This document shows, piece after piece, positions 26,785 through 35,370 of a DNA stretch of 64,000 nt. A program made the translations under genes and the position numbers. Origin of the DNA: Pseudomonas mucidolens (GTDB taxonomy: Bacteria > Pseudomonadota > Gammaproteobacteria > Pseudomonadales > Pseudomonadaceae). Position 1 is the first letter of the stretch. Every line of letters begins with the position of its first letter. The notes below the pieces were generated by a model. The model did not search any database, had not been told where the DNA came from, and was given only the letters and a program-made list of their open reading frames with translations. The DNA lies in contig NZ_LT629802.1 of NCBI RefSeq assembly GCF_900106045.1, forward strand, positions 2,728,001 to 2,792,000, written 5' to 3'.

Positions 26785-28196
26785 GCAAACCAGCCTTGCA
26801 GCCATAACCCGCTGTCTTCGCCCACAGTGCGGAAAGCCCAGCCCTGTTGACCGTTGCGGGTCTGAATCAGGTAGTAATCACGGCGTACATCGGCCCCATC
26901 CCACCAACCTGACTCGATGCGTTCCGGGCCCATCAGGATTTGCACGCTCCGCTCGGCCAGCGCGGTCGGTTCATTCAGCAGCCAACCGGGGCGCCGGACC
27001 TGGCTCAAAGGCTGACACGCACGGCTGTCGGCGCCCGGTTGCCAGGCGCACTCAGGACGATGGTCGGCATGAAAGCGCACGCCCTGCACCGCCTCGTCCC
27101 CCAGGCGCGCCCGCAGGCGTTCGCGCAATTGCTCCCACGCCAGGGTTTGCTGCGCACGCGCGTCGAACAGGTCCTGGCGCTGGGGCACAAACACCGGCAG
27201 GTCCTCGGCCACCAGGCGCACGTTGCGCACCGGCGAGCTCACTTGCACGTGCTCCAGACGGCCACGGGCCAGTTCAAACAACATCGCCGGATCGCGCTCG
27301 GCACTCAGTAGGCCGACCTTGATTCGCGTATCCGGTGCTTGTGCATGCTCCAGGTGCAGATCAAAACGCTGCACGCCGCTGTCCCGACCGCAGAGAAAGG
27401 CCGATAGATCGCTGGTCAAGCGACGCAAGGGAAACAACAGCGCCTGGTGCGACAGCACATCGAAATTCAATTCGATGCGCAGATCAAAACGCTCCGGCGG
27501 CTGGTAGAAGCCCAGGGCCAGCGGGCGCTGTCCCGATAACGCATCCAGATGCTTGAGCAACGTGGCGTCAAACCGCCGGGCCAGGGTATGCCGGGGCAAC
27601 GCCTGCACCTGGGCCAGGGTGCGCAGCCCCATACGCGACAAGGCGCTGGCGATCTGCGGCTCGAGACCTGCGCGATCAATCGGGATGGGCCCGAGGACTT
27701 GGCACAAGCGCTGGTCATCGGCCACGGCGAGGCCATCGTAAGCGTTGGCCAGTACCCGTGCAGCCGCCGGATTCGGGGCCGCGACGATGCGGTGGCGAAA
27801 GCCCAGCTCCGTCAGTTCCTTGCGCAACCGCGTTTCCAACAGCGGCCAGGGTCCAAACAGGCCCAGGCTCGATTCGATTTCAAAGAGTAAGGCACGCGGG
27901 TAAAACACGCTGACCTGAGAACTGAAACGATAGGCCCAGGCGGCAAGAAACTGCTGCCAGTGCTCGATGTCCACAGGGTCATATTCGGCACAGGCGAAGG
28001 CCTTGGTCAGGGCATGCGCCGCGGTCAACGACTGGCCGGGACGCAGGCCTAACGCCCGGGCGGCGTCATTAACGGTTTGCAACACCCGCCGTTGCGGAGT
28101 GCCAGTCAACAGCGCCAGCGCTTGATCCGGGTCGGGACGCAAGCGCTGCACGGCGTCCAACGCCAATTGCGGGAAGACAATACACACCCAGCGCAT
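26781..28196 (-). CDS. imuB: ImuB, inactive Y-family polymerase homologue
   Basis: A 471-residue Y-family-like protein. The positions of the catalytic acids in true Y-polymerases read [13 protein letters not shown] and [12 protein letters not shown], lacking the usual Asp-Met-Asp and Ser-x-Asp-Glu sets, so it is predicted inactive, as in characterised ImuB. It links DnaE2 to the beta clamp. A clamp-binding motif could be QLGLF-like in the partner DnaE2 or near the C-terminus here, not clear. The start at 28196 ([10 protein letters not shown]) is taken instead of 28226, since family members begin at this point. Confidence 0.9.
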   Translation of the reverse strand: MRWVCIVFPQLALDAVQRLRPDPDQALALLTGTPQRRVLQTVNDAARALGLRPGQSLTAAHALTKAFACAEYDPVDIEHWQQFLAAWAYRFSSQVSVFYPRALLFEIESSLGLFGPWPLLETRLRKELTELGFRHRIVAAPNPAAARVLANAYDGLAVADDQRLCQVLGPIPIDRAGLEPQIASALSRMGLRTLAQVQALPRHTLARRFDATLLKHLDALSGQRPLALGFYQPPERFDLRIELNFDVLSHQALLFPLRRLTSDLSAFLCGRDSGVQRFDLHLEHAQAPDTRIKVGLLSAERDPAMLFELARGRLEHVQVSSPVRNVRLVAEDLPVFVPQRQDLFDARAQQTLAWEQLRERLRARLGDEAVQGVRFHADHRPECAWQPGADSRACQPLSQVRRPGWLLNEPTALAERSVQILMGPERIESGWWDGADVRRDYYLIQTRNGQQGWAFRTVGEDSGLWLQGWFA

Positions 28197-28203
28197 GCCA
28201 ACC

Positions 28204-28821
28204 TCAGTGTCCGGCAGCCAAGGCAATCGGCGCGGGATGCGCCAGGCCGCCCCGGCACTTGAGTACCCGCACCTGCGCAGGCCGAGCCTCGACAGCCAGG
28301 CGCAAGGCGGCCGGCGACGGGTTGAGCGCCTCGCTCATGGCGCGCCAGGCAAAGGCCAGGGTCTGGCCGGTTTCGGCGGCCACCTGCAAACGGCGCAGGG
28401 CTCGGTCATCGGCCTTGCGCGGCCAGCACAGCACCGCCCCACAACTGCCGGAACGCAGGCATTGCTCCACAGCCCACAATGCCTCGTGCTCATCGGCCTG
28501 GACCAGCGCCAGCTGGCGCAAGTCCACCCCGGCGTTCGCCCAGGCATGGGGGTACGGAGTATAAGGCGGGGCCACCAGCACAATCCTTTCTCCCGCCGCC
28601 GATAACCGCGCCAGGGTTGGCCAGACCAGTTGCAATTCACCCACGCCCTCCTGGCTGATCAGGATTTCGCTCAACGCAGCCTCCGGCCAGCCGCCACTGG
28701 GCAACACTGCATCCAGGGCCGCCAGCCCGGTGGGATGAACGCTGGCCGGTGGCGCTGCCGGCCGGCCTTTCCAGACCCGGCCACCATTGAACAGCGAGTC
28801 CAGTGCAACCACGGCGCCCAT
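28204..28821 (-). CDS. imuA: ImuA, translesion-synthesis accessory protein
   Basis: A 205-residue RecA/SulA-like protein. It opens VVALDSLFNGGRVWKG and has a GLAALDAVLPSGGWPEAALSE segment resembling the RecA nucleotide-binding region without a full Walker A. In other bacteria ImuA helps ImuB and DnaE2 do damage-induced mutagenesis. The start shares a base with the lexA2 stop (TGATG), and the end lies eight bases before imuB. Confidence 0.9.
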   Translation of the reverse strand: MGAVVALDSLFNGGRVWKGRPAAPPASVHPTGLAALDAVLPSGGWPEAALSEILISQEGVGELQLVWPTLARLSAAGERIVLVAPPYTPYPHAWANAGVDLRQLALVQADEHEALWAVEQCLRSGSCGAVLCWPRKADDRALRRLQVAAETGQTLAFAWRAMSEALNPSPAALRLAVEARPAQVRVLKCRGGLAHPAPIALAAGH

Positions 28822-29438
28822 CAGCCTTGCCTCACCAGGCCACAGAACACCCCCTCAATGGCCAGGTCCTGGTCGGGGCGCACGACAATAGGTTGATAAG
28901 CGGGGTTACGCGGCAACAGGCGAATACTCGCGCCAGCCCGCTCGAAACGCTTGATGGTGACTTCGCCATCCAGGCGGGCCACGACAATCTGCCCGTTCAG
29001 CGCATCGGCGCTGCGGCGTACGCCCACCAGATCGCCATCGAGAATACCGTCCTCAATCATCGAATCGCCCTGGACTCGCAACAGGTAATCCGGCACCCGA
29101 GCGAACGTGGACGGGTCGAGCATCAGGCGGTTATGGACTTCGGCATCGGCACCGATGGGCGAACCAGCGGCCACCCGGCCCAGCACCGGAATGTCCAGCC
29201 ATTGTGGCTGTAGCGGTTGGTTGAGCAAACGAATACCCCGCGCCTGGTTGGGGTTGACCTCGATAAAACCACCCTCGGTCAGGGCCAGCACATGCTTGCG
29301 GGCGACACTGCGCGAGGCAAAACCAAATGCCTCGGCGATCTCGGCGAGGCTGGGGGACTGACCGTGCAGCGCGATGCGCTCGCGAATGAAGGTCAGGATG
29401 GCGGTACGGCGGGGAGTCAGAGTGGTCATGGAGTACAT
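28821..29438 (-). CDS. lexA2: LexA2-type SOS repressor
   Basis: A 205-residue LexA. The N-terminal winged HTH covers about 1-68 (SPSLAEIAEAFGFASRS). Self-cleavage parts are the A91-G92 bond, S126 (QGDSMIEDG) and K163 (VTIKRFER). First gene of the imuA-imuB-dnaE2 operon, so this is the second LexA of the species, not the housekeeping one. The ATG at 29438 has a GGAG five bases upstream; an ATG at 29429 fits the family better (MTTLTPRR) but has no ribosome site of its own. The operator at 29430-29447 overlaps both. Confidence 0.93.
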   Translation of the reverse strand: MYSMTTLTPRRTAILTFIRERIALHGQSPSLAEIAEAFGFASRSVARKHVLALTEGGFIEVNPNQARGIRLLNQPLQPQWLDIPVLGRVAAGSPIGADAEVHNRLMLDPSTFARVPDYLLRVQGDSMIEDGILDGDLVGVRRSADALNGQIVVARLDGEVTIKRFERAGASIRLLPRNPAYQPIVVRPDQDLAIEGVFCGLVRQG

Positions 29439-29447
29439 TTGTACTCC
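29430..29447. promoter_or_regulatory. LexA2 operator (SOS box)
   Basis: Perfect 18-base palindrome GGAGTACAAATGTACTCC on the coding strand, built as GTAC-N4-GTAC. The LexA2 box described for P. putida is GTAC-N4-GTGC, so this is a close symmetric variant. Its GGAG half is also the ribosome site of the start at 29438, and its ATG is the start codon itself. Confidence 0.82.
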
Positions 29448-29515
29448 TGTAAGAAATTTCTGACAATAGCCGCTAGTCGGCGCTGACCTGGTGTCGCACC
29501 CCGCTAAACCGACGG

Positions 29516-30484
29516 CTAAGGCTTACGCTGCAACACCCGATCCATGATCCGATCGGTCTTCAGCGCTTCAATCGCCAGCGCCGGATGCACGCTCTCACCA
29601 CGAATATGCGCGTTCATGCCCAGCACATGGTGCCACTGAATATGGGGGTGATTGGCAATTTCGAGGGTTTCGCTGATTTCGCCCTCAAGCCGCAATGGCT
29701 GCTCCTCGAACACCGAAAAGCTGATGCGCCCCTGGCTGCCAATCAGCTCCGCCCGGTCCTCGCGTCGGTCGGCCACAAAGTTCCAGCAGCCCATGCCCAG
29801 CGCCCCCGAGGCAAAGCTCCAACAGGCGGTGACCGCATCTTCTGCCGCATACCGACCGGCCTGACGCGCGGTATAACCCGCGACCTCGACAATATCCCCC
29901 GCCAAGTACTGGAACAGGTCGAACCCATGACTGGCGAGGTCGGCAAAATACCCACCCCCGGCAATCGCCGGATCGGTACGCCAGTTACCGGCCTGGGTAT
30001 CCGTCGGCGCCGCAGGTTTGCACAAGGTCCAGCTCAAGTGACGCAACTCGCCAATGCGTCCTTCCTGCAGCCACGTGCGCACTTGCTGGAAACGTGGCAA
30101 GGAGCGCCGGTAATAAGAAACAAACAGATGCAACCCGGCTCGCTCGAAGGTGCGTTGCATCAACGCGCTTTGTTCGGCGTTCAGCGACATCGGTTTCTCG
30201 ACACAGCAATGTTTGCCGGCCGCCGCGACCATCAGGCTGTATTCCAGATGACTGGCCGGGGGCGTGGCGATGTACACCGCGTCCACCTGCGGATCCTCGA
30301 TCAGCGCCTGGGCATCGGTGTAATACCGCGCAATGCCATGCCGGGCGGCATAATCGCTTACCGCAACTTCGCGACGCCCCATGACGGCCACCAGCGCTGA
30401 ACCTGGCGCTTTGTAGAAAGCCGGGCCACTTTTAAGCTCAGTGACACTGCCGCAGCCGATCATGCCCCAGCGGATAGTGCTCAT
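29516..30484 (-). CDS. Gfo/Idh/MocA-family NAD(P)-dependent oxidoreductase
   Basis: A 322-residue oxidoreductase. The N-terminal Rossmann motif is RWGMIGCGSVTELKSGP, followed by AVMGRREVAV. Segment EKPMSLN holds the conserved E-K-P, whose lysine is catalytic. The start at 30484 has an AAGGAGAG ribosome site and the Rossmann strand begins there; the frame up to 30562 is not coding. Members act on sugars, inositols or related cyclic polyols; the substrate is unknown. It appears monocistronic. Confidence 0.85.
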   Translation of the reverse strand: MSTIRWGMIGCGSVTELKSGPAFYKAPGSALVAVMGRREVAVSDYAARHGIARYYTDAQALIEDPQVDAVYIATPPASHLEYSLMVAAAGKHCCVEKPMSLNAEQSALMQRTFERAGLHLFVSYYRRSLPRFQQVRTWLQEGRIGELRHLSWTLCKPAAPTDTQAGNWRTDPAIAGGGYFADLASHGFDLFQYLAGDIVEVAGYTARQAGRYAAEDAVTACWSFASGALGMGCWNFVADRREDRAELIGSQGRISFSVFEEQPLRLEGEISETLEIANHPHIQWHHVLGMNAHIRGESVHPALAIEALKTDRIMDRVLQRKP

Positions 30485-30679
30485 CTGTCTCTCCTTCGTG
30501 GGTGTTATTTCAGTGGGGGCAGTATCGGCGCTTTCCCGCCTCGCCTCCAGCGTGCCTGTCACAGACCGGACATGACACGCTTAAAACCCTGCGGCGAGAC
30601 TTCCATCATTCGCCTCATCACACCTGATCTTGAGTCGGGATGCCACGACCAAAATGGAGGTAAAGGTCAAATCGCAGGC

Positions 30680-30714
30680 AAAAAAAATCCCAAGTAGCTG
30701 ATGGAAACCTGGGA
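30680..30714 (-). terminator. Rho-independent terminator
   Basis: AAATCCCAGG ... TTGGGATT then eight T on the minus strand. It would end the candidate small RNA and any read-through from the gene at 30937-31266. Confidence 0.75.
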
Positions 30715-30749
30715 TTTAAAAATGCATAAACCGTGGGAGGTGAACGCCT
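30680..30749 (-). ncRNA. Candidate small RNA of about 70 nt
   Basis: On the minus strand a sigma-70 promoter (TTGTTA at 30782-30777, 17-base spacer, TACTAT at 30759-30754) is followed about seven bases on by a possible start near 30749. The transcript then runs to a hairpin of AATCCCA against TGGGATT with a run of eight T ending at 30680. The 5' part has the pyrimidine-rich CACCTCCCACGG, able to pair with ribosome sites. No matching known RNA is recognised. Start is approximate. Confidence 0.5.
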
Positions 30750-30753
30750 GGCT

Positions 30754-30782
30754 ATAGTAACGACTGAACAAATTTGTAACAA
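30754..30782 (-). promoter_or_regulatory. Sigma-70 promoter for candidate small RNA
   Basis: Minus-strand TTGTTA, 17 bases, TACTAT. Good hexamers with ideal spacing, about 155 bases downstream of the stop of the small secreted protein gene and pointing at the terminator at 30680-30710. Confidence 0.6.
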
Positions 30783-30936
30783 GATAATTTGCGACCTTTC
30801 GTCAGTTAAAAATATCTCTAAGTCATTCAATAACCACATATTTTCCATGGATCAAGGTAACTTTACTGCCTCTTTTTGGTGCAACTTTAGCCAATCCCAG
30901 GTTAATCCCATAATAAATATCAGGTTAATTAAGCGG

Positions 30937-31266
30937 TTATTTACGGGCCAGTTTGTAGCGCACGCATTCTTCGTAAAAACTCTGACGCACGGCGGGCGGT
31001 TTGAGTCGTGACGAGCTGTTGTAAGTCTGCTCGGTGATGCCCATGGCCATCATGCGCATCCAGGATTTATTGAACTTGTACGTCTGAATTTTCTGTCGTG
31101 CGGCGTACAACGAGACACCTGACAGTTTCAACTCCTGAGCCCTGGCCGCAGTACCGGCGCCCCAACTGCACATGAACCGATCGCCCTCGCGCAACGTTTT
31201 ACCTTGGGCAGACACCGAACCGCTCACCAGGGACAAAGCAATCAGCGTGACTTTTACATTGCGCAT
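30937..31266 (-). CDS. Small secreted protein of unknown function
   Basis: A 109-residue protein with a signal peptide (KVTLIALSLVSGSVSAQG, cleavage after SAQ). The mature part has two cysteines (FMCSWGAG and YEECVRYK) that could form a disulfide, and basic helical stretches. The first ATG at 31272 is two codons earlier and equally possible. Not recognised. It reads towards the candidate small RNA and diverges from the DUF4410-like lipoprotein gene. Confidence 0.65.
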   Translation of the reverse strand: MRNVKVTLIALSLVSGSVSAQGKTLREGDRFMCSWGAGTAARAQELKLSGVSLYAARQKIQTYKFNKSWMRMMAMGITEQTYNSSSRLKPPAVRQSFYEECVRYKLARK

Positions 31267-31434
31267 GTGCATTCAGCCTAACCACCTGAAAATAAAAGTG
31301 ATTTTGACGAAACTTTTGTAAGCGCGGGGCCAGTAAATTGCCTTCTGGGTGAATTGGCCGCACCCGCTGTTGCCGCTGCGCCCTACCCTGACCATAATCG
31401 CGGCCCTCTCTCTCCCCTCACGCAAGGAAATGCC

Positions 31435-31980
31435 GTGAAGAAGTGTCTACTGTTGGCTCCGTTATTCGCGCTGTTGTTGCAAGGTTGTGGCGTGACCATG
31501 ACGCAATACGAACCCAACTTCGATAACGTCCAGCGCCTCAAGCAAACGCCACCGCTGCAACCTGTCAGCCAGGCCAACGTCACAGCCGCATCCGGCCAGG
31601 GTTCGCTGATGGTGCGGGCCAATCCAATCAGTTCACCCAACGGCAGCATTCCCGAGCATGTTCAGGCAGCTATCACCCAAGAGCTCAAGCTGGCAGGCCT
31701 GCTGAATCCGCAGGCGCCTCGTCGTCTCGACGTCTTACTGGTCAAGAATGACCTGACAGCGGGTGTAGGCTCCGGCAACGGTACACTGGCCGCACGTTTT
31801 ACCCTGCTTAAGGATAATGCGGTGGTGTTCGACGCCACCAAGGAAGTGAGCAGCGTCTGGTCAAGTTCGTTCTTCGGACCGATTGCTATCCCGAACGCGG
31901 CAAATGCCTATAACCCGCTGGTGCGTGACTTGCTTAAGTCGTTGTACAGCGATCCGCTGTTCATCAAAGCGCTCAAGTAA
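31435..31980 (+). CDS. Outer-membrane lipoprotein, DUF4410-like
   Basis: A 181-residue lipoprotein starting at GTG 31435 with a GGAA ribosome site. The signal peptide ends in lipobox LLLQGC, lipid on the Cys. The mature part has repeated Gln/Ser-rich strands and AGVGSGNGTLAARFTLL typical of DUF4410-like beta-rich lipoproteins, so an envelope location is expected. It converges on a second lipoprotein gene across a shared terminator. Function unknown. Confidence 0.75.
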   Translation: MKKCLLLAPLFALLLQGCGVTMTQYEPNFDNVQRLKQTPPLQPVSQANVTAASGQGSLMVRANPISSPNGSIPEHVQAAITQELKLAGLLNPQAPRRLDVLLVKNDLTAGVGSGNGTLAARFTLLKDNAVVFDATKEVSSVWSSSFFGPIAIPNAANAYNPLVRDLLKSLYSDPLFIKALK

Positions 31981-32018
31981 AAAAAATGGGAGCCGGTTAC
32001 CCGGCTCCCATTTTTTTA
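31981..32018. terminator. Bidirectional Rho-independent terminator
   Basis: AAAAAATGGGAGCCGG, loop TTAC, CCGGCTCCCATTTTTTT. A perfect stem with A on one side and T on the other, so it can end both convergent lipoprotein transcripts. Confidence 0.93.
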
Positions 32019-32028
32019 CAGCGGGCGA

Positions 32029-32667
32029 TCAGGCCCGTGGCACGCCGGCATCCAGCGCTGAGTACTTCAACTGTTTGCTATCGACCATCTGTTTGAGCAG
32101 CGCATTGACCTGGCGAGTGAAGGTATCGGTCACCGCTTCTTTGGGCGAGTTACCCATCATCGGGATAAACCAGATACCTATCCAGGTATTGATTCCATCA
32201 TGGTTACTGCCTTTGCTCAGCGCCTGACCTTGTGAGTCCAGGGTTTCCAGGCTCATGGTGTACTGATCGGTACCCAGTGCCGGGATAATGGTAAAAGTGA
32301 GGCCACTGATGAACGCCATCGCCATCTGACCACCGCTGGGTGGATGGTTGTATACCTTCAGGCGCAGGTTGTAGTCACCCGGCTGTTTCTGGAACTCATC
32401 CAGGGTCACGCGGCCGAACAGGCCTGAATCGGTGAGAATTTTTTGCAGTTGTGGCCGCAGCATATCTCGCGCCTGCGGCACTTCAGCTGCAGCGGCGTTA
32501 GTCGGTTCACCCTGATAGAAATCAAAGTCCACGTAGACGTTCGGTTTATGGGCGAAGCTGGCCATTGATGGCAGGCTGACTGGCGCGACTTCGTCCTTGG
32601 TGAAGCTGGCGCAGCCACCCATACCCAACATAATCAGGGCCAACCCCAGCATTTTTCCAATGTGCAT
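32029..32667 (-). CDS. Envelope lipoprotein of unknown function
   Basis: A 212-residue lipoprotein with signal peptide GLALIMLGMGGCAS, lipobox ending in GGC. The mature part holds YVDFDFYQGEPTNAAAAE, a hydrophobic segment MAMAFISGLTFTIIPAL and a C-terminal helical region. It resembles small putative lipoproteins of Pseudomonas with a DUF4136-like look, but this is not secure. It converges with the lipoprotein gene at 31435-31980. Confidence 0.68.
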   Translation of the reverse strand: MHIGKMLGLALIMLGMGGCASFTKDEVAPVSLPSMASFAHKPNVYVDFDFYQGEPTNAAAAEVPQARDMLRPQLQKILTDSGLFGRVTLDEFQKQPGDYNLRLKVYNHPPSGGQMAMAFISGLTFTIIPALGTDQYTMSLETLDSQGQALSKGSNHDGINTWIGIWFIPMMGNSPKEAVTDTFTRQVNALLKQMVDSKQLKYSALDAGVPRA

Positions 32668-32787
32668 TACGACTTCCTTAGTTGATGGAGCGTCTCCATG
32701 GCCGGAGTGCTGGGGGCGGATAATAGAGAGTCAATGGCCCGGATTAAAGGCCATTGCGCAGAAAACCTCTCACCCCTCTCGCTCAAA

Positions 32788-35280
32788 TCACCACTGATAC
32801 GTGGCACTGGCCTGGACCGTGCGCTGCGCGCCATACCAGCACCAGGAGTAGGAATAGCACGAGGCGACGTACTCTTTATTCGCCAGGTTGGTGGCGTTCA
32901 ATGCCAGGCGCAGGTTGTCGTCGAGGGTATTGATGTGTGGGATGTCATAGTGCACCGACGCATCAAACAAGGTGTAGCCCGGGACTTTCAGGGTGTTGGC
33001 GGTATCGCCCCAGGAAGAGCCGACATAACGCGCGCCCGCCCCTACGCCGAAGCCCTTGAGGTTGCCGTCGTGCAAGGTGTAGTCCGCCCACACCGAGGCG
33101 GTATGACGCGGGACGCCGTAGGTGGTGGTGCCTTTTGTGGGCACCGCCGGGCCTACGCCAATGTCGGTGATCGGCGCATAACTCACGGTGCTGTTGGACT
33201 TGCTGATGCGGTTATCGAGATAAGCGTAGGCCGCCGTGATGTCCAGGTTGTCATTGAGGCTGGCCTTGCCCTCCAGCTCAAAACCACGGGATTGCACTTC
33301 GCCGTCCTGAACCTGGCAGCGGCCGTTGCCACACAGGTGGGTTGGGTCCGGGTCCATGGTCGGCACGTTGCTCTGGCGCAGATCGAAAATGGCGGCGGTG
33401 ATAAAGCTGTTGCTGCCGGGCGGTTGGTACTTGATACCGATTTCGTATTGTTTGCCTTCAGTCGGCTCGAACACCGTGCCGCCGTAGCCAGTCCCCGATT
33501 GCGGCGAGAAAGACTCCGAGTAGCTGGCGTACGGCGCCAGCCCGTTGTCGAACAGATAGACCACGCCCAGGCGGCCGGTAAAAGCTTTGCTGTCCAGCGA
33601 AGATCTGGACTTGCTGTTGCTCTTCAAATTCAACGTAGTGTTGTCAGTGCTGGCCCAGTCATAACGGCCGCCCATCAACAGCACCCATTGGCCCCACTTC
33701 AGTTGTTCCTGCAGGTACACGCCGGTCTGTTCGCTGCGAGCGGTGGCGTCGGTGCCGAAGGCCGGGGTCTCGACCGGTGCGCCGTACACCGGGTCGAAGA
33801 TATCCAGGTCCGGGCCTCTGCCGTAGCCGGCCTTGGTGTCGGTGCTGGTGTTCTGATAGTCGAGGCCCATCAACAGCGTGTGTTGCAGCGAACCGGTGTC
33901 GAACTTCGCCTGTATCTGGTTATCGAGGTTGTAGGCATCCAGGTCGACATCGGTGGCGATGGTCGAACGCGTGGAGGTGCGGTAGTCCGCTTGCAGGTTG
34001 CTGTGGTAGATGCTGCGGTAAATGCCTTCACTGCGCATGTAGCGAGCATTCTGGCGCACAGTCCAGATGTCATTGAAGTGATGCTCGAAGGCGTAGCCGA
34101 GGGAGAAGTGTTCACGGTCACTCTTCTCGAAATTCTTCTCGCCATCATAAAAATCGACATCAATGCTGCGCCCGAGCGGGCTGTGCAGCACCGAACCCCA
34201 GGCCGGCATCGACCCGTAGGACGCGCCCTTGGGGTCCTTCTGAAAATGCCCGAGCAAGGTCAGCGACGTCGCATCGCTCGGGCGCCAGGTGAACGCCGTG
34301 GACAATGACTGACGACGCGTCTCGGTATGTTCGACCTGGCCATCGGCATCATCGAACAAGCCGGCAACCCGATACGAATACACCCCTTGATCGTCCAGCG
34401 GGCCGCTCAAATCGAAGGTGGTGCGTTTTTTGTTGAAGGTGCCGTATTCGACACCCACTTCATGAAAAGGCGTGTCCAGCGGGCGCTTGGTGACCAGGTT
34501 GATCACCCCGCTCGGGCTGCCCTGGCCATACAACACCGAAGCCGGACCGCGCAGTACTTCCACGCGCTCCAGGTCGAACGCATCCTTTTGCGGCGAGGCA
34601 TCGCGGCTTGAGGCCACGCGTAGCCCGTCGAGGTAAGTCGCCGGGGCAAAACCCCGAATGGTCAACTGATCCAGTCGCGAAGCGGTGGCGCCACGGGTTT
34701 CCGGAACCACGGCGGCGCTGTAGCGCAGGATCTGGTTGAGACTTTCAGCGTTCTGCGCGCGCATCTGGTCTTTAGTGACCACCGAGATCGACTGCGGGGT
34801 TTCGATCAATGCACTGTCGGTCTTGGTCCCGGACAGGCTGCGGGTGGCCACGTAGCCAGCGACTGGGCCGGTGGGGCTTTCGCTCTGATAAGCGCCGCTG
34901 ATGGTGGTGGCTTGCAACTCCACGGCGCCCTCCGCCTGCGGGATCGTCTCAATGCGATAGCGCTGGGCAGACAAGGCCTCGGCGCGCAAACCGCTGCCGG
35001 CCAGCAAATGAGCCAAGGCCGCATCACGGCTGAATTGTCCGTTCAAACCGTTACTGCGCTTACCCCGGGTCAGGGCCGGATCAAACGCCAACACCAGCCC
35101 GCCCTGCTCAGCAAAACCGTTGAGCGCCTGACTCAAATCACCGGCTGGAATCGAGAAACTGTGGACCGCACTGCTGCTTTCGTCAGCCCATGAGGACTGC
35201 ACGGTGAACAAGGGAATGGCGGCACAAGCCAACGCCACTGATAACGCCAGTGGATGCATCGGACGAACAAAGCGTGACAT
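32788..35280 (-). CDS. TonB-dependent siderophore receptor with signalling domain
   Basis: An 830-residue outer-membrane receptor. A signal peptide (SVALACAAIPLFTVQSSWA) is followed by an STN signalling domain at about 38-112 (SFSIPAGDLSQALNGFAEQG). A TonB-box/plug region follows (about 125-285; SVVTKDQMRAQNAESLNQIL). The beta-barrel runs to the C-terminal ASATYQW. The STN domain and the adjacent fecR and fecI show that it is a surface-signalling receptor which induces its own operon on binding its siderophore. Ligand not identifiable; other TonB receptors of this class take ferric hydroxamates or citrate. Confidence 0.92.
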   Translation of the reverse strand: MSRFVRPMHPLALSVALACAAIPLFTVQSSWADESSSAVHSFSIPAGDLSQALNGFAEQGGLVLAFDPALTRGKRSNGLNGQFSRDAALAHLLAGSGLRAEALSAQRYRIETIPQAEGAVELQATTISGAYQSESPTGPVAGYVATRSLSGTKTDSALIETPQSISVVTKDQMRAQNAESLNQILRYSAAVVPETRGATASRLDQLTIRGFAPATYLDGLRVASSRDASPQKDAFDLERVEVLRGPASVLYGQGSPSGVINLVTKRPLDTPFHEVGVEYGTFNKKRTTFDLSGPLDDQGVYSYRVAGLFDDADGQVEHTETRRQSLSTAFTWRPSDATSLTLLGHFQKDPKGASYGSMPAWGSVLHSPLGRSIDVDFYDGEKNFEKSDREHFSLGYAFEHHFNDIWTVRQNARYMRSEGIYRSIYHSNLQADYRTSTRSTIATDVDLDAYNLDNQIQAKFDTGSLQHTLLMGLDYQNTSTDTKAGYGRGPDLDIFDPVYGAPVETPAFGTDATARSEQTGVYLQEQLKWGQWVLLMGGRYDWASTDNTTLNLKSNSKSRSSLDSKAFTGRLGVVYLFDNGLAPYASYSESFSPQSGTGYGGTVFEPTEGKQYEIGIKYQPPGSNSFITAAIFDLRQSNVPTMDPDPTHLCGNGRCQVQDGEVQSRGFELEGKASLNDNLDITAAYAYLDNRISKSNSTVSYAPITDIGVGPAVPTKGTTTYGVPRHTASVWADYTLHDGNLKGFGVGAGARYVGSSWGDTANTLKVPGYTLFDASVHYDIPHINTLDDNLRLALNATNLANKEYVASCYSYSWCWYGAQRTVQASATYQW

Positions 35281-35370
35281 GAGAAGTCCTGGAAGATGGG
35301 GTTCTATATTCCATGACGGCCATGTCGGAAAATCGGGTATGAATGAGAGTGCTTTTTATTCAAGCCCGAA

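Larger units (their letters stand above)
30485..30936. other. AT-rich intergenic region carrying a candidate small RNA
   Basis: About 450 bases, clearly more AT-rich than the flanking genes. Apart from the candidate small RNA with its promoter and terminator at 30680-30782, no gene was found. A 76-codon frame (30618-30848, minus) has no motif and is not called. The 5' part should contain the promoter for the oxidoreductase. Confidence 0.5.

Noticed and set aside
32698..34308. 536-codon open frame on the plus strand
   Set aside because: Antisense to the TonB receptor; no domain and no ribosome site.
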